From Saprospiraceae bacterium (GTDB lineage Bacteria > Bacteroidota > Bacteroidia > Chitinophagales > Saprospiraceae), in contig JAKVCU010000008.1 of the NCBI GenBank assembly GCA_022448955.1, positions 1 through 64,000 on the forward strand: 64,000 nt of DNA, read 5' to 3'. How positions within the stretch are numbered: the stretch's first letter is position 1; each line of letters opens with the position of its first letter. Position numbers and translations under genes: made by a program. This document shows, in pieces, positions 55,824 to 64,000 of the stretch. A model generated the notes under the pieces. That model did no database searches, was not told the origin of the DNA, and worked only from the letters and a program-made list of their open reading frames with translations.

Positions 55824-56495
55824 TTATTCTTTTTCAACTTCTTCCTCCAATTCACTCGGCGCAATAGGTCCGCGAACTTTCTCAAAGTCTAATTCGTGAG
55901 AAATGTCCATATCAGTGAGGACTGCATCTAGGATGAGATCTTCGCCTTCAGTATAACCATCTTTTAATTTATGGCCGTACAAACTTCCCATGGTACTATA
56001 ATAAGTAGCCGTAAACCCACCTCGCAAATCCTTGATCAAATCATACATTGGGGTATCCAATTCCCGTTCGATCATTTTAATCAAAATTTTACCTTGGGTT
56101 TTTGTGAGCTTTTTCAGCGGATCTTTAAATTCTTTTTTGAGGCGCTTATTTAGTTTTTTAATGTACTTTTTACGCTCTCTTTTTTTCATATTTTCCGTTA
56201 CATATTCTACTTCACGGAAAATTTTGATCGCTTCCACTGCATAAGGATAAACCTTCACTGCATAACGACGGTACCTGCGATAACGTCTATAATCATCTTT
56301 ATTATCAAACTGTCTAGGAGTAGAAATAGAAATATTATCCAGGTTCGCCAAAATAAGCGTATCTCCACATTCATCAATCATGAAAGGCATTACCTGACCA
56401 TTAATCAAGGTTCTTCCTGTCGTCCCTTCCTGTGCCATCAGTACGCTCATGGAAAGTACACTAAAAGTTAGCATTAAAAGAATTTGCTTCTTCAT
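55824..56495 (-). CDS. DUF4294-family secreted protein
   Basis: 223 residues from the ATG opening MKKQILLMLTFSVLSMSVL, a signal peptide ending LMAQ; the frame also extends 18 codons upstream without a signal-like start. A run of alternating Tyr and Arg (DDYRRYRRYRRYAVKVYPYA, about 71-90) is followed by a Lys/Arg-rich helical part (KKRERKKYIKKLNKRLKKEF) and the conserved GFTATYYSTMGSLYG. This matches DUF4294, a Bacteroidota family of unknown function. The strongly basic character suggests binding to an acidic envelope polymer. Monocistronic. Confidence 0.72.
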   Translation of the reverse strand: MKKQILLMLTFSVLSMSVLMAQEGTTGRTLINGQVMPFMIDECGDTLILANLDNISISTPRQFDNKDDYRRYRRYRRYAVKVYPYAVEAIKIFREVEYVTENMKKRERKKYIKKLNKRLKKEFKDPLKKLTKTQGKILIKMIERELDTPMYDLIKDLRGGFTATYYSTMGSLYGHKLKDGYTEGEDLILDAVLTDMDISHELDFEKVRGPIAPSELEEEVEKE

Positions 56496-56802
56496 ACCTA
56501 TTAAGAGTTTATATATGTGCAAATTACTGCAAATTTCAGACAATTGCATTCCGTAATCACTGAATTATAAAGTTAAAACGACTGACAAATATCTTTTACT
56601 ATTTAAGATGAATACTTTTGGAAAAGCTTAACCTATTAACAATAGCTCTTACATACATTTAGGCTGGCAAGAAAGTTACCTATTTGCAATATTATGCAAA
56701 AAATCTTAGCACCAAAAACGATCAGATTGTACAGTTAACTACCAAAAAGTATACCTTCTGCTAAAGAAGATGCACCTCAATTTTAAACTGGTGCAAAAAG
56801 AA
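56496..56802. other. 307-base gap with no recognised gene
   Basis: Spacer between the leftward DUF4294 gene and the aspS terminator. It should contain the DUF4294 promoter; no convincing motif pair was found, and no gene, repeat copy or RNA is supported. Confidence 0.4.
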
Positions 56803-56836
56803 ATGGTTGTTAGCAATCCATATTACTAACAACCAT
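56803..56836 (-). terminator. Terminator of aspS
   Basis: ATGGTTGTTAG pairs perfectly over 11 bp with CTAACAACCAT around a 12-base loop, 28 bases after the aspS stop codon. The following minus-strand bases (TTCTTTTTG) give a T-rich tail. Confidence 0.85.
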
Positions 56837-56864
56837 ATTTCTATTTCACGAAAGTGAGAAGGAA

Positions 56865-58637
56865 TTATTCCTCCGACTTCAAGTCTAATTGTAAATTCAA
56901 CTCTTCTAACTGCTCACCCGCGATTGGTGAAGGAGCATCGATCATCATATCTCTACCCTGATTATTTTTAGGGAAGGCGATAAAGTCACGAATAGAGTAT
57001 ACGTCTTTCATCACTGCACACAGACGGTCAAAACCGAATGCAATACCTCCGTGAGGAGGAGCTCCATATTCGAATGCCCCCATCAAGAAGCCAAACTGTG
57101 CTTCTGCTTCTTCGTCTGTGAAGCCAAGCAACTTAAAGTTTTTCTCCTGTAAGGCTCGGTCATGGATACGAATAGAACCACCGCCAATCTCAACACCGTT
57201 GATGACCAAGTCATAGGCATCTGCACGTAGTTGCTTCATTGTTTCGTGATCTCCACTTAACATACGTTCAACATCTTCTTTCTTTGGAGAGGTGAACGGG
57301 TGGTGCATAGCATGGAAACGCTCTAAATCTTCATCCCATTCTAAAAGAGGGAAATCAACTACCCATAATGGTTTGAAATCACCTTCTTTCATTAAACCCA
57401 TACGACGGCCCATTTCCAAACGAAGTTCATTCAACTGCTTACGCGTCTTTTCTGTCTCACCAGAAAGAATGAATAGCATATCACCTGGCTTGGCGCCAAA
57501 TTTATCCGCCCAAGTTTTTAAATCTTCGTCTGAGTAGAACTTACCAATAGACGATTTGAAGGTTCCATCAGCTTGTACTTTTACATATACTAAGCCTTTT
57601 GCTCCAATCTGTGGACGTTGCATCCACTCGGTCAATTTCTTGATATCTTTATTAGAGTAGTTATCTGCTTGTCCTTCTGCACAGATACCTACAATTAATT
57701 CTGCATTATTGAACACCGCAAAGTCTTTTCCTTTTGCTACATCGTTCAACTCTACGAATTCCATTCCAAAACGAATGTCTGGTTTATCTGAACCATAACG
57801 AGTCATCGCCTCGTCGTAAGACATGCGAGGGAAATCACCAAATTCGATACCACGTAGTGTTTTAAATAAGTGTTTTGTCAGACCTTCGAATGTATTCAAG
57901 ATATCTTCTTGTGTAACGAAGGCCATCTCGCAGTCTATTTGTGTAAACTCAGGCTGGCGGTCTGCACGTAAATCTTCATCACGGAAACACTTCACAATCT
58001 GAAAATAACGATCAAATCCAGAAACCATCAAAATTTGCTTGAACGTTTGTGGAGACTGTGGCAAAGCGTAAAACTGCCCTGGATTCATACGGCTAGGAAC
58101 AACGAAATCACGAGCACCTTCTGGCGTAGATTTGATCAAAACAGGTGTTTCAACCTCCACAAAAAGTTGATCTGAAAGGTATTTACGTGTTTCAATCGCT
58201 ACCTGAGAACGGAAGATAATATTGTCTTGAACTGGTCCACGACGTAAATCTAGGTAACGATACTTCATTCTTAGCTCATCACCACCATCTGTATCATCTT
58301 CAATAGTGAAAGGAGGAACCTTTGATGCATTCAAGATGTCCAAAGATTTTACTTCAATCTCGATATCTCCTGTTGGACGATTTGGATTTTTGTTACTTCT
58401 TTCACGAACAAGTCCTGTTGCAGCGACAACAAACTCACGCCCTAACTTACGTGCTTTTTCACACAAATCAGCATCATCATCAATATTAAACACTAACTGG
58501 GTGATACCATAACGATCTCGTAGATCGACAAATGTCAAGGCTCCAAAATCTCTGCTGGTTTGTACCCAGCCACTCAATTTGACCTCTTGACCAACATGCT
58601 CCATGCGAAGCTCTCCGCAATTGTGTGAACGATACAT
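56865..58637 (-). CDS. aspS: Aspartate--tRNA ligase
   Basis: 590 residues, the bacterial long form. N-terminal OB anticodon-binding domain (about 1-105, [20 protein letters not shown]), class II core motif 2 ([20 protein letters not shown], about 215-235), the bacterial GAD insertion (about 290-420) and motif 3 at the end ([13 protein letters not shown]). It charges tRNA-Asp, or tRNA-Asn as well in organisms with the transamidation route; this cannot be told here. Single gene with its own terminator, divergent from the transporter gene. Confidence 0.96.
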   Translation of the reverse strand: MYRSHNCGELRMEHVGQEVKLSGWVQTSRDFGALTFVDLRDRYGITQLVFNIDDDADLCEKARKLGREFVVAATGLVRERSNKNPNRPTGDIEIEVKSLDILNASKVPPFTIEDDTDGGDELRMKYRYLDLRRGPVQDNIIFRSQVAIETRKYLSDQLFVEVETPVLIKSTPEGARDFVVPSRMNPGQFYALPQSPQTFKQILMVSGFDRYFQIVKCFRDEDLRADRQPEFTQIDCEMAFVTQEDILNTFEGLTKHLFKTLRGIEFGDFPRMSYDEAMTRYGSDKPDIRFGMEFVELNDVAKGKDFAVFNNAELIVGICAEGQADNYSNKDIKKLTEWMQRPQIGAKGLVYVKVQADGTFKSSIGKFYSDEDLKTWADKFGAKPGDMLFILSGETEKTRKQLNELRLEMGRRMGLMKEGDFKPLWVVDFPLLEWDEDLERFHAMHHPFTSPKKEDVERMLSGDHETMKQLRADAYDLVINGVEIGGGSIRIHDRALQEKNFKLLGFTDEEAEAQFGFLMGAFEYGAPPHGGIAFGFDRLCAVMKDVYSIRDFIAFPKNNQGRDMMIDAPSPIAGEQLEELNLQLDLKSEE

Positions 58638-58683
58638 GATTTGTAATTTATAAATGAAAAATTTAAGTCTTCAAATTTGGCGA

Positions 58684-58691
58684 CAAAAATA
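58684..58691 (-). promoter_or_regulatory. Putative -7 element for aspS
   Basis: The minus strand reads TATTTTTG, an exact TAnnTTTG match, about 47 bases before the aspS start. No TTG is found at the expected upstream distance. Confidence 0.35.
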
Positions 58692-58896
58692 AAGTTTATT
58701 CATTGAAGTTGAAGCTTATACAAGATTTTCTTACAAAAGATTCCTTTTTCTTTCAATTAGCTAGGAAGAAAACCAAATTCTCTTTATGAATTAATGTACA
58801 CCATTAAGATTTATTCAAAAAATCAGCTCCTTGTCTATAAAAGACTTAATGCTGTTAGATTTTTGCTAAATTGCCTCACGCTTTCAAAACAGTGTT

Positions 58897-61293
58897 ATGA
58901 GTACACAAAGTCAAGTTCGAAAATTCGGTACAGGACCAGTATTTTTTACTGCGATTTCAACCATTCTTGGCGCAGTAATGTTTCTGCGATTTGGGTTTGC
59001 CGTTGGAAATGTTGGTTTTCTGGGTACTTTATTAATCATCTTTGTTGGTCACGCAGTTACGATTCCTACTGCAATGGCAATTGCAGAAATCGCCACAAAC
59101 CAAAAAGTAGAAGGTGGTGGTGAATATTATATTATATCCCGTTCTTTCGGCTTGGTCATTGGTTCTTCGATTGGTATTGCGCTTTATTTTTCGCAAGCCA
59201 TTAGTGTAGCCTTTTACATCATCGCTTTCGCAGAAGCTTTTTCTTCTTTATTTGAATATTTGCTCTATCATTATGAGTTTCATCCTGCAGTCGAATGGCT
59301 TTTACAACGAAAACAGACCGTAAGTATTCCTGCACTTTTCCTCTTGACTGGAATTGTCTTAGCCAAAGGAGCAGATCTTGGGGTAAAAACTTTATATGTA
59401 GTTGTGGCAACTCTGCTGTTCTCCTTAGTTGCATTTTTTATAGGTCAAACGGAATATAGTAAAACTGTTCCATTTGATCCTATACGAACGGTTGCAGATT
59501 ATCAAAATGAAAATGTTGATATAAGCAATACACTCAATATAAATGAACCAAATGCAGCTAATTCAACGATTGATAATCCAAACCCCGTAGAACTTCGTCC
59601 TGCAGGAAAAGAAGCACAAAACCAACCTATTTCTCCAACTGAAATCCCTCCTGCTGTTAGTTTCTTCACTGTATTTGCCATTATTTTCCCTGCATTTACA
59701 GGGATGACAGCAGGTGTAGGCTTATCTGGCGATCTAGAAAAACCAAGTCAATCCATCCCCTTAGGAACACTTGCAGGAACACTCTGTGGGATGGTGATTT
59801 ATGTTTTTATCGCTTATAAATTAGCCTTATCAGCTAGCCCAGTAGATTTGGCTAATACCAATAAATTAGCAATGGCTGATATTGCATGGCAGGGATGGTG
59901 GCTAGTACCTGTTGGTTTGGCAGCAGCTACGATATCTTCCGCTTTAGGATCCATTTTAGTTGCTCCTCGTACATTACAAGCAATTGCAAAAGATCGTTTA
60001 TTTCCTAATGTTGGCGTCAACTTCTGGTTGTCGCGTGGAAGAGGAAAAAATGATGAACCTTTCAATGCAACCTTAGTCACTATTGGTATCGCCTTTATTT
60101 TTATCATGATGGGAGGACTTGACGCTGTCGCAGAAATTATTTCGATGTTCTTCATGGTAACGTATGGAGCATTGTGTTTAATTTCCTTCTTGCAGCACTT
60201 TGCAGCTGATCCTTCGTATCGACCTACCTTCCGTTCTAGATGGTATATTTCCTTGTTTGGAGCTGTCGCTTGTTTTGGCTTGATGTTCTTCATGAATGCC
60301 GCTTACGCATTTTTGGCACTCTTACTAATGGTTGTATTTTATGTCATGGTAAGTGCATATAATCCTGAAAAGAAAAATCTAGCTATTATTTTTCAAGGGG
60401 TAATTTTCCAGATTAGTAGACAACTACAAGTGTTTCTACAGAAAGTAGAAAAAGAACAAGTTGCCAGTTGGCGACCATCTGCCGTATGTATTTCAGAAAA
60501 CTCCTTCGATCGGCTCGGTGCATTTGATCTACTGCGGTGGATTTCCCAGAAATATGGCTTTGGTACTTATATACACAAAATTACAGGCTACCTTTCCAAA
60601 AACACCCATAAGCAAGCCAAAGGGGCAAAAGAAAGGCTCATTCGAATGGCAGAATCCAGTAGTAGTAATATCTATGTAGATACCCTGATTAGTCCTTCTT
60701 ATACTTCTGCTATTGCGCAGGTGATTCAGCTACCTGGAATATCAGGAACAGATAATAACTTACTACTATTAGAATACTCTAAACACCAGCCAGAAAACTT
60801 ACAAAATATCGTAGATAACTTCAAATTGATAAAATCAATCGATTTTGATGTTCTCATTTTGGGTAGTTCAGAACGTGGATATGGATTTAGAGATAGTATT
60901 CATATCTGGATTACTTCCAATGATTATGAAAATGCCAATTTGATGATTTTACTCGGATATATAATGGTTGGGCATAAAGATTGGAAAAATAGCCAGATTA
61001 AGATATTCGCAATTTATCCAGAAGAGACTTGTATGGATGAAAGAGATAGCTTATTTGCAATTATTGAAGCAGGCCAGCTACCTATTTCTTCTAACAATAT
61101 TGAGGTCATTCCAAGAAAGCAGTCTACGGATACTATGCAGATTATCAACGAGAAATCTAGGGATGCAGACTTAACGATTATTGGTTTTAGAGATGAACTC
61201 GTAAAACACAATGGAACGGAAGTGTTTAAGGGTTATAATAACATTGGAAACACTTTATTTGTTAATGCTGCACATCAAAAAGAGATTAAGTAG
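58897..61293 (+). CDS. Cation-chloride cotransporter-like permease (APC superfamily)
   Basis: 798 residues. About 12 membrane helices (about 12-500) begin GTGPVFFTAISTILGAVMFL, with RFGFAVGNVGF, VEGGGEYYIISRSFGLVIG and FPAFTGMTAGVGLSGDLEKP, which match the SLC12-type cotransporter branch of amino-acid permeases better than ordinary amino-acid carriers. A periplasmic or cytoplasmic loop at about 195-250 is Asn/Pro-rich. The C-terminal 290 residues form a soluble alpha/beta domain like that of eukaryotic and bacterial CCCs. It probably moves K+ or Na+ with chloride, or amino acids; substrate uncertain. Monocistronic, divergent from aspS. Confidence 0.82.
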   Translation: MSTQSQVRKFGTGPVFFTAISTILGAVMFLRFGFAVGNVGFLGTLLIIFVGHAVTIPTAMAIAEIATNQKVEGGGEYYIISRSFGLVIGSSIGIALYFSQAISVAFYIIAFAEAFSSLFEYLLYHYEFHPAVEWLLQRKQTVSIPALFLLTGIVLAKGADLGVKTLYVVVATLLFSLVAFFIGQTEYSKTVPFDPIRTVADYQNENVDISNTLNINEPNAANSTIDNPNPVELRPAGKEAQNQPISPTEIPPAVSFFTVFAIIFPAFTGMTAGVGLSGDLEKPSQSIPLGTLAGTLCGMVIYVFIAYKLALSASPVDLANTNKLAMADIAWQGWWLVPVGLAAATISSALGSILVAPRTLQAIAKDRLFPNVGVNFWLSRGRGKNDEPFNATLVTIGIAFIFIMMGGLDAVAEIISMFFMVTYGALCLISFLQHFAADPSYRPTFRSRWYISLFGAVACFGLMFFMNAAYAFLALLLMVVFYVMVSAYNPEKKNLAIIFQGVIFQISRQLQVFLQKVEKEQVASWRPSAVCISENSFDRLGAFDLLRWISQKYGFGTYIHKITGYLSKNTHKQAKGAKERLIRMAESSSSNIYVDTLISPSYTSAIAQVIQLPGISGTDNNLLLLEYSKHQPENLQNIVDNFKLIKSIDFDVLILGSSERGYGFRDSIHIWITSNDYENANLMILLGYIMVGHKDWKNSQIKIFAIYPEETCMDERDSLFAIIEAGQLPISSNNIEVIPRKQSTDTMQIINEKSRDADLTIIGFRDELVKHNGTEVFKGYNNIGNTLFVNAAHQKEIK

Positions 61294-61392
61294 ACAAATG
61301 TCAAATTATCCTTACAATACTTATGTTTAGGTATTGTTTACAGAACCATGACATACAAACTGAGCACTACTTCTATTTTTGTGAATATCAAA

Positions 61393-61414
61393 AAAGGCTC
61401 CGTATGGGGCTTTT
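61393..61414 (+). terminator. Hairpin between the transporter and hemA
   Basis: AAAG-CTCC pairs with GGGG-CTTT with one bulged G, preceded by A-residues and followed by TTTTAGTTTTTG. It is probably the transporter's terminator. A TATTTTTG -7-like site lies just upstream (61374-61381), so the hairpin could instead lie at the start of the hemA leader. Confidence 0.5.
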
Positions 61415-61486
61415 AGTTTTTGAGGAAAAGTCGATATAATTTGCACCAATAGCACCACCCTGTCATAAAATTGAATTCACTTTTCT

Positions 61487-62719
61487 ATGTTAGAAAATTA
61501 TAAAATACTCACAGTTACACACAAGAAAACAAATCTCAAAGAGATTGGTAAATTTGTTCTAAAACCTTCCGAACAAGAGAATACTGCTAGTCAGTTAAAT
61601 AAACTGAAAGCGCAATTCGACATAGAAGAATTATTGTATGTTTCAACTTGTAATCGCGTCTTATTCTTTTTCTACACAGAAAAAACAATCGACCATTCCT
61701 TTGCCGCACACTTCTTCCAAGCAGTAAATCCAGATTTAACGCTTGACACCTTAGAATCAATTGAAGAATACGCATTGGCACTTGAAGGTGAATTTGCTAT
61801 CGAACATTTTTTTGAAGTAGCAGCCTCTATCGACTCTTTAGTGATCGGCGAACGTCAAATATTGGGCCAACTCCGAGAAGCTTTTGATAAAAATATGGAG
61901 TGGAACATTGTCGGTGACCACCTTAGAATGGCATTCCAACATGCAGTCATTGCCGCTAAAGGTGTATATTCAAAAACACGTATTGGAGATAAGCCCGTTT
62001 CCATAGCATCGCTTTCTATCCAAAAGCTTTTAAGAGCCAATTTGCCAAAGGATGCAAAAATCTTAATGATTGGTGCAGGACAAACCAACCAACTTGTTTC
62101 CAAATTTCTAGCGAAGCATCATTTTAATAATGTAACTATTAGCAATCGAAACCCCGAGCGTGCAGCAAGTCTCGCAAAGATATTAGGAGGAGATACCTTT
62201 CCTTTTGAAAACTTGAGTGCATACGATAAAGGATTTGACTGTATTATTGTTTGTACTGGTGCAAAAGAACCCATTATTACCTCTACTTTATATCAAAAGT
62301 TATTAAGTGGTGACGATAGCAAGAAAGTCATTATTGATTTAGCTATCCCTCACAATGTTGCAGATGACGTCATTCATCAATTTAATGTTCACTACATAGA
62401 AATAGAAGGACTTCGTAATCTAGCAAAAGAAAACCTCTCTTTCCGTGAACAAGAATTGCACAAAGCAAAAGATTTGCTTAAAGATTACATATTTGAATTC
62501 CCTACCCATCTTAAACAGCGTCAACTAGAACTGGCTATGCGTCAGGTACCTCAAGCCATCAAAGCCATTAAGCAAAAAGCAATGGAAGAAGTTTTCCGTA
62601 AAGACTTAGAAACCATGGATGACTCCACCAAAGCCCTAATTGATAAAATGCTAACTTATATGGAGAAAAAATGTATCAGTATTCCCATGAAGGCTGCTCG
62701 AGAAGCAGTGATTGGATAA
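61487..62719 (+). CDS. hemA: Glutamyl-tRNA reductase
   Basis: 410 residues. The catalytic domain has Cys55 in YVSTCNRVLFFFY and SLVIGERQILGQLREAF; the NADPH-binding domain has MIGAGQTNQLVSKFL and the following NVTISNRNPERA; a C-terminal helical dimerisation domain follows (about 310-405). It reduces glutamyl-tRNA to glutamate-1-semialdehyde, so haem is made by the C5 route. hemD at 22 kb belongs to the same pathway but is not linked in an operon. A possible promoter and a hairpin lie 70-110 bases upstream. Convergent with the methyltransferase gene. Confidence 0.94.
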   Translation: MLENYKILTVTHKKTNLKEIGKFVLKPSEQENTASQLNKLKAQFDIEELLYVSTCNRVLFFFYTEKTIDHSFAAHFFQAVNPDLTLDTLESIEEYALALEGEFAIEHFFEVAASIDSLVIGERQILGQLREAFDKNMEWNIVGDHLRMAFQHAVIAAKGVYSKTRIGDKPVSIASLSIQKLLRANLPKDAKILMIGAGQTNQLVSKFLAKHHFNNVTISNRNPERAASLAKILGGDTFPFENLSAYDKGFDCIIVCTGAKEPIITSTLYQKLLSGDDSKKVIIDLAIPHNVADDVIHQFNVHYIEIEGLRNLAKENLSFREQELHKAKDLLKDYIFEFPTHLKQRQLELAMRQVPQAIKAIKQKAMEEVFRKDLETMDDSTKALIDKMLTYMEKKCISIPMKAAREAVIG

Positions 62720-62773
62720 TCAAGAATGGTCTTTACTTCTCAATAAATCACACAAGCTGATAGCCTTCAAAAT

Positions 62774-63952
62774 TTAATTTTGATCATTACCCAATGATTT
62801 TTTGACTAACAAACGCTCAAGATAATGGAACTCTATTCCAAATTGTTCCTTAATGGCTTCTACTTGTACCAGAGCACCCTTCCTCGGTTCTGATTTCACT
62901 GCTGTAATCATCAAATTTTTGCTGGTGTGCTCTGTAGAAATGAACTCAAAAACTTTCGTTTGATATCCATATGCCTCCAATAATAATGCCCTGATGCCAT
63001 CTGTTATCAACTCTGCTTGACGCTCTTCCAAAATACCGTGCTTTAAAATGGCAGATAATTCATTATCATGCTTCATGGCTTTGCGCACTTGTTTGTGGCA
63101 ACAAGGAGCTACCACAATGATTTCCGCGTCAGCTTGAATACCCTTTGCGATTGCAATATCTGTAGCTATATCACAGGCATGTAAAGCAATAAGCATGCTA
63201 ATCTTTTCAGGGTGATAATCATGTATATCCTTTGAAATAAATTCGAGTTGTTGATATTCACTTTTCTCTGCCAATTCATTACAAAAATCCACCAAATTTG
63301 GCCGAAGCTCAATCCCTGTCATACTTACATCCAAACTCATACGATGATGCAGATAATCATACAAAGCAAAGGTCAAATAGCCTTTTCCTGAACCCATATC
63401 TACAATATGCGCGTCACTTGGTAAAGCTTGTTGACGAATTAATACATCAATGATCTCGATATACTTATTAATTTGTCGAAACTTCCTTTGCCCATTCTTA
63501 AGGATCTCTCCCTTCGCATTCGTAACGCCCATAGCAGGTAGGTAGGGATTATTCTCTGCTTGAATAAAACGATGTTTTTGACGGTTATGCTCTTGCGAAG
63601 GTTTTTCGCTTTGACTAGCTACTTTTTGAAAGAATCGGCCTTTACGCTTTTTATTAAACTGAAGGCTATAGTCTGCTGTCGTGGTAAACAAATCAGCATT
63701 TAAAAAGTCATTGCCAAGCATATCAGCAATGGTCGTATTTGCCCTTAGCAAAGCAATATTTTTCACTTCATCTCGCGTCTCAAACCGATATTGCAAAGAA
63801 AGCATTAATTCGTTCTTAATACTTACCAATCTACCATATACATTTTTCAAATCTGCACTTTTACTCCCTTTCTTACTCAATGTAATTTTAATGAAGGTCT
63901 CTTTTTTTAGACTTTCGTCAAATGCCTCTAAGAATTGTTCTTTTGCTATCAT
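62774..63952 (-). CDS. SAM-dependent methyltransferase (Methyltransf_32-like)
   Basis: 392 residues. An N-terminal region of about 150 residues with a basic stretch (about 110-135) precedes the Rossmann methyltransferase domain: motif I VDMGSGKGYLTFALYDYL, motif II TGIELRPNLVDFCNELAE, and the motif IV region LHACDIATDIAI with the family-typical APCCHKQ. The Cys-Cys-His motif and overall order resemble the PF13679 group, whose members include rRNA and other RNA methyltransferase-like proteins; the target is unknown. A basic N-terminus would suit RNA binding. Convergent with hemA, 54 bases apart. Confidence 0.75.
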   Translation of the reverse strand: MIAKEQFLEAFDESLKKETFIKITLSKKGSKSADLKNVYGRLVSIKNELMLSLQYRFETRDEVKNIALLRANTTIADMLGNDFLNADLFTTTADYSLQFNKKRKGRFFQKVASQSEKPSQEHNRQKHRFIQAENNPYLPAMGVTNAKGEILKNGQRKFRQINKYIEIIDVLIRQQALPSDAHIVDMGSGKGYLTFALYDYLHHRMSLDVSMTGIELRPNLVDFCNELAEKSEYQQLEFISKDIHDYHPEKISMLIALHACDIATDIAIAKGIQADAEIIVVAPCCHKQVRKAMKHDNELSAILKHGILEERQAELITDGIRALLLEAYGYQTKVFEFISTEHTSKNLMITAVKSEPRKGALVQVEAIKEQFGIEFHYLERLLVKKSLGNDQN

Positions 63953-64000
63953 CCCACAAAATTAGACATGTCATTGATATAAAAAGAACATCTTTAAGAA

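Noticed and set aside
1-64000. CRISPR arrays, tRNA or rRNA genes, phage or transposase genes.
   Set aside because: None was recognised on reading both strands; the repeats found are dispersed single elements, not regularly spaced arrays.

Overview
The window comes from a low-GC member of the Bacteroidota, most likely the Saprospiria. Four things point there: a 1785-residue secreted protein ending in a type IX secretion (T9SS) sorting domain; promoter-like sites of the TTG-N17..20-TAnnTTTG type with no consistent Shine-Dalgarno sequences; the order pheT / coiled-coil gene / zapA / rny; and families largely confined to this phylum (DUF4271, DUF4294, DUF6029, Omp28-like, fused IcmF mutase). No rRNA, tRNA, phage, IS transposase or CRISPR array was recognised.

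Layout. 1-5.6 kb: the end of an ATP-grasp gene, then a leftward run with an ECF sigma factor, glycosyltransferase, acyltransferase, lpxK and a PAP2-like membrane protein (envelope lipids). 5.7-12.1 kb: MscS channel, then leftward pheT / coiled-coil / zapA / rny. 12.3-15.9 kb: thiol-redox and outer-membrane group (Omp28-like lipoprotein, DUF6029 barrel, divergent TlpA thioredoxin, a 41-codon membrane peptide). 16.3-20.9 kb: SurA/PpiD-like foldase and a two-component pair. 21.1-29.5 kb: DUF4271, hemD, Nudix hydrolase, icmF, TonB-dependent receptor. 29.7-39.7 kb: PAS sensor kinase, a 0.95-kb AT-rich gap, then a molybdenum hydroxylase cluster coxG-S-L-M // coxD-E whose large subunit carries the form II active-site loop AYRGAGR. 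39.7-47.7 kb: giant T9SS protein, vanadium haloperoxidase and pirin. 48.3-56.5 kb: LysM glucosaminidase, outer-membrane barrel, lptB, two tandem small lipoproteins, pth/dapD, ornithine cyclodeaminase-like gene, MepA-like peptidase, DUF4294. 56.8-64 kb: aspS, cation-chloride cotransporter-like permease, hemA, methyltransferase.

Most genes are housekeeping or envelope functions. The most notable unexplained structure is a family of 65-156 bp intergenic elements, six clear copies and one decayed one, all between 19.5 and 54.7 kb. Each starts near TAAGT and ends near ACTTA, with CTAG-containing inverted ends. Short versions (about 74 bp) have a GC-rich palindromic core; long versions (125-156 bp) carry a large imperfect hairpin. 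They look like small non-autonomous mobile or REP/MITE-like elements. Several lie exactly at gene boundaries: one contains the stop codon of a histidine kinase, one ends at the coxD start codon, and two long copies in the same orientation bracket the haloperoxidase-pirin pair.

All functional names come from reading motifs and recalling families; no database search was run. Start codons were moved to an internal ATG where the longest frame began with TTG or GTG and the internal ATG opens a signal peptide or the conserved domain.
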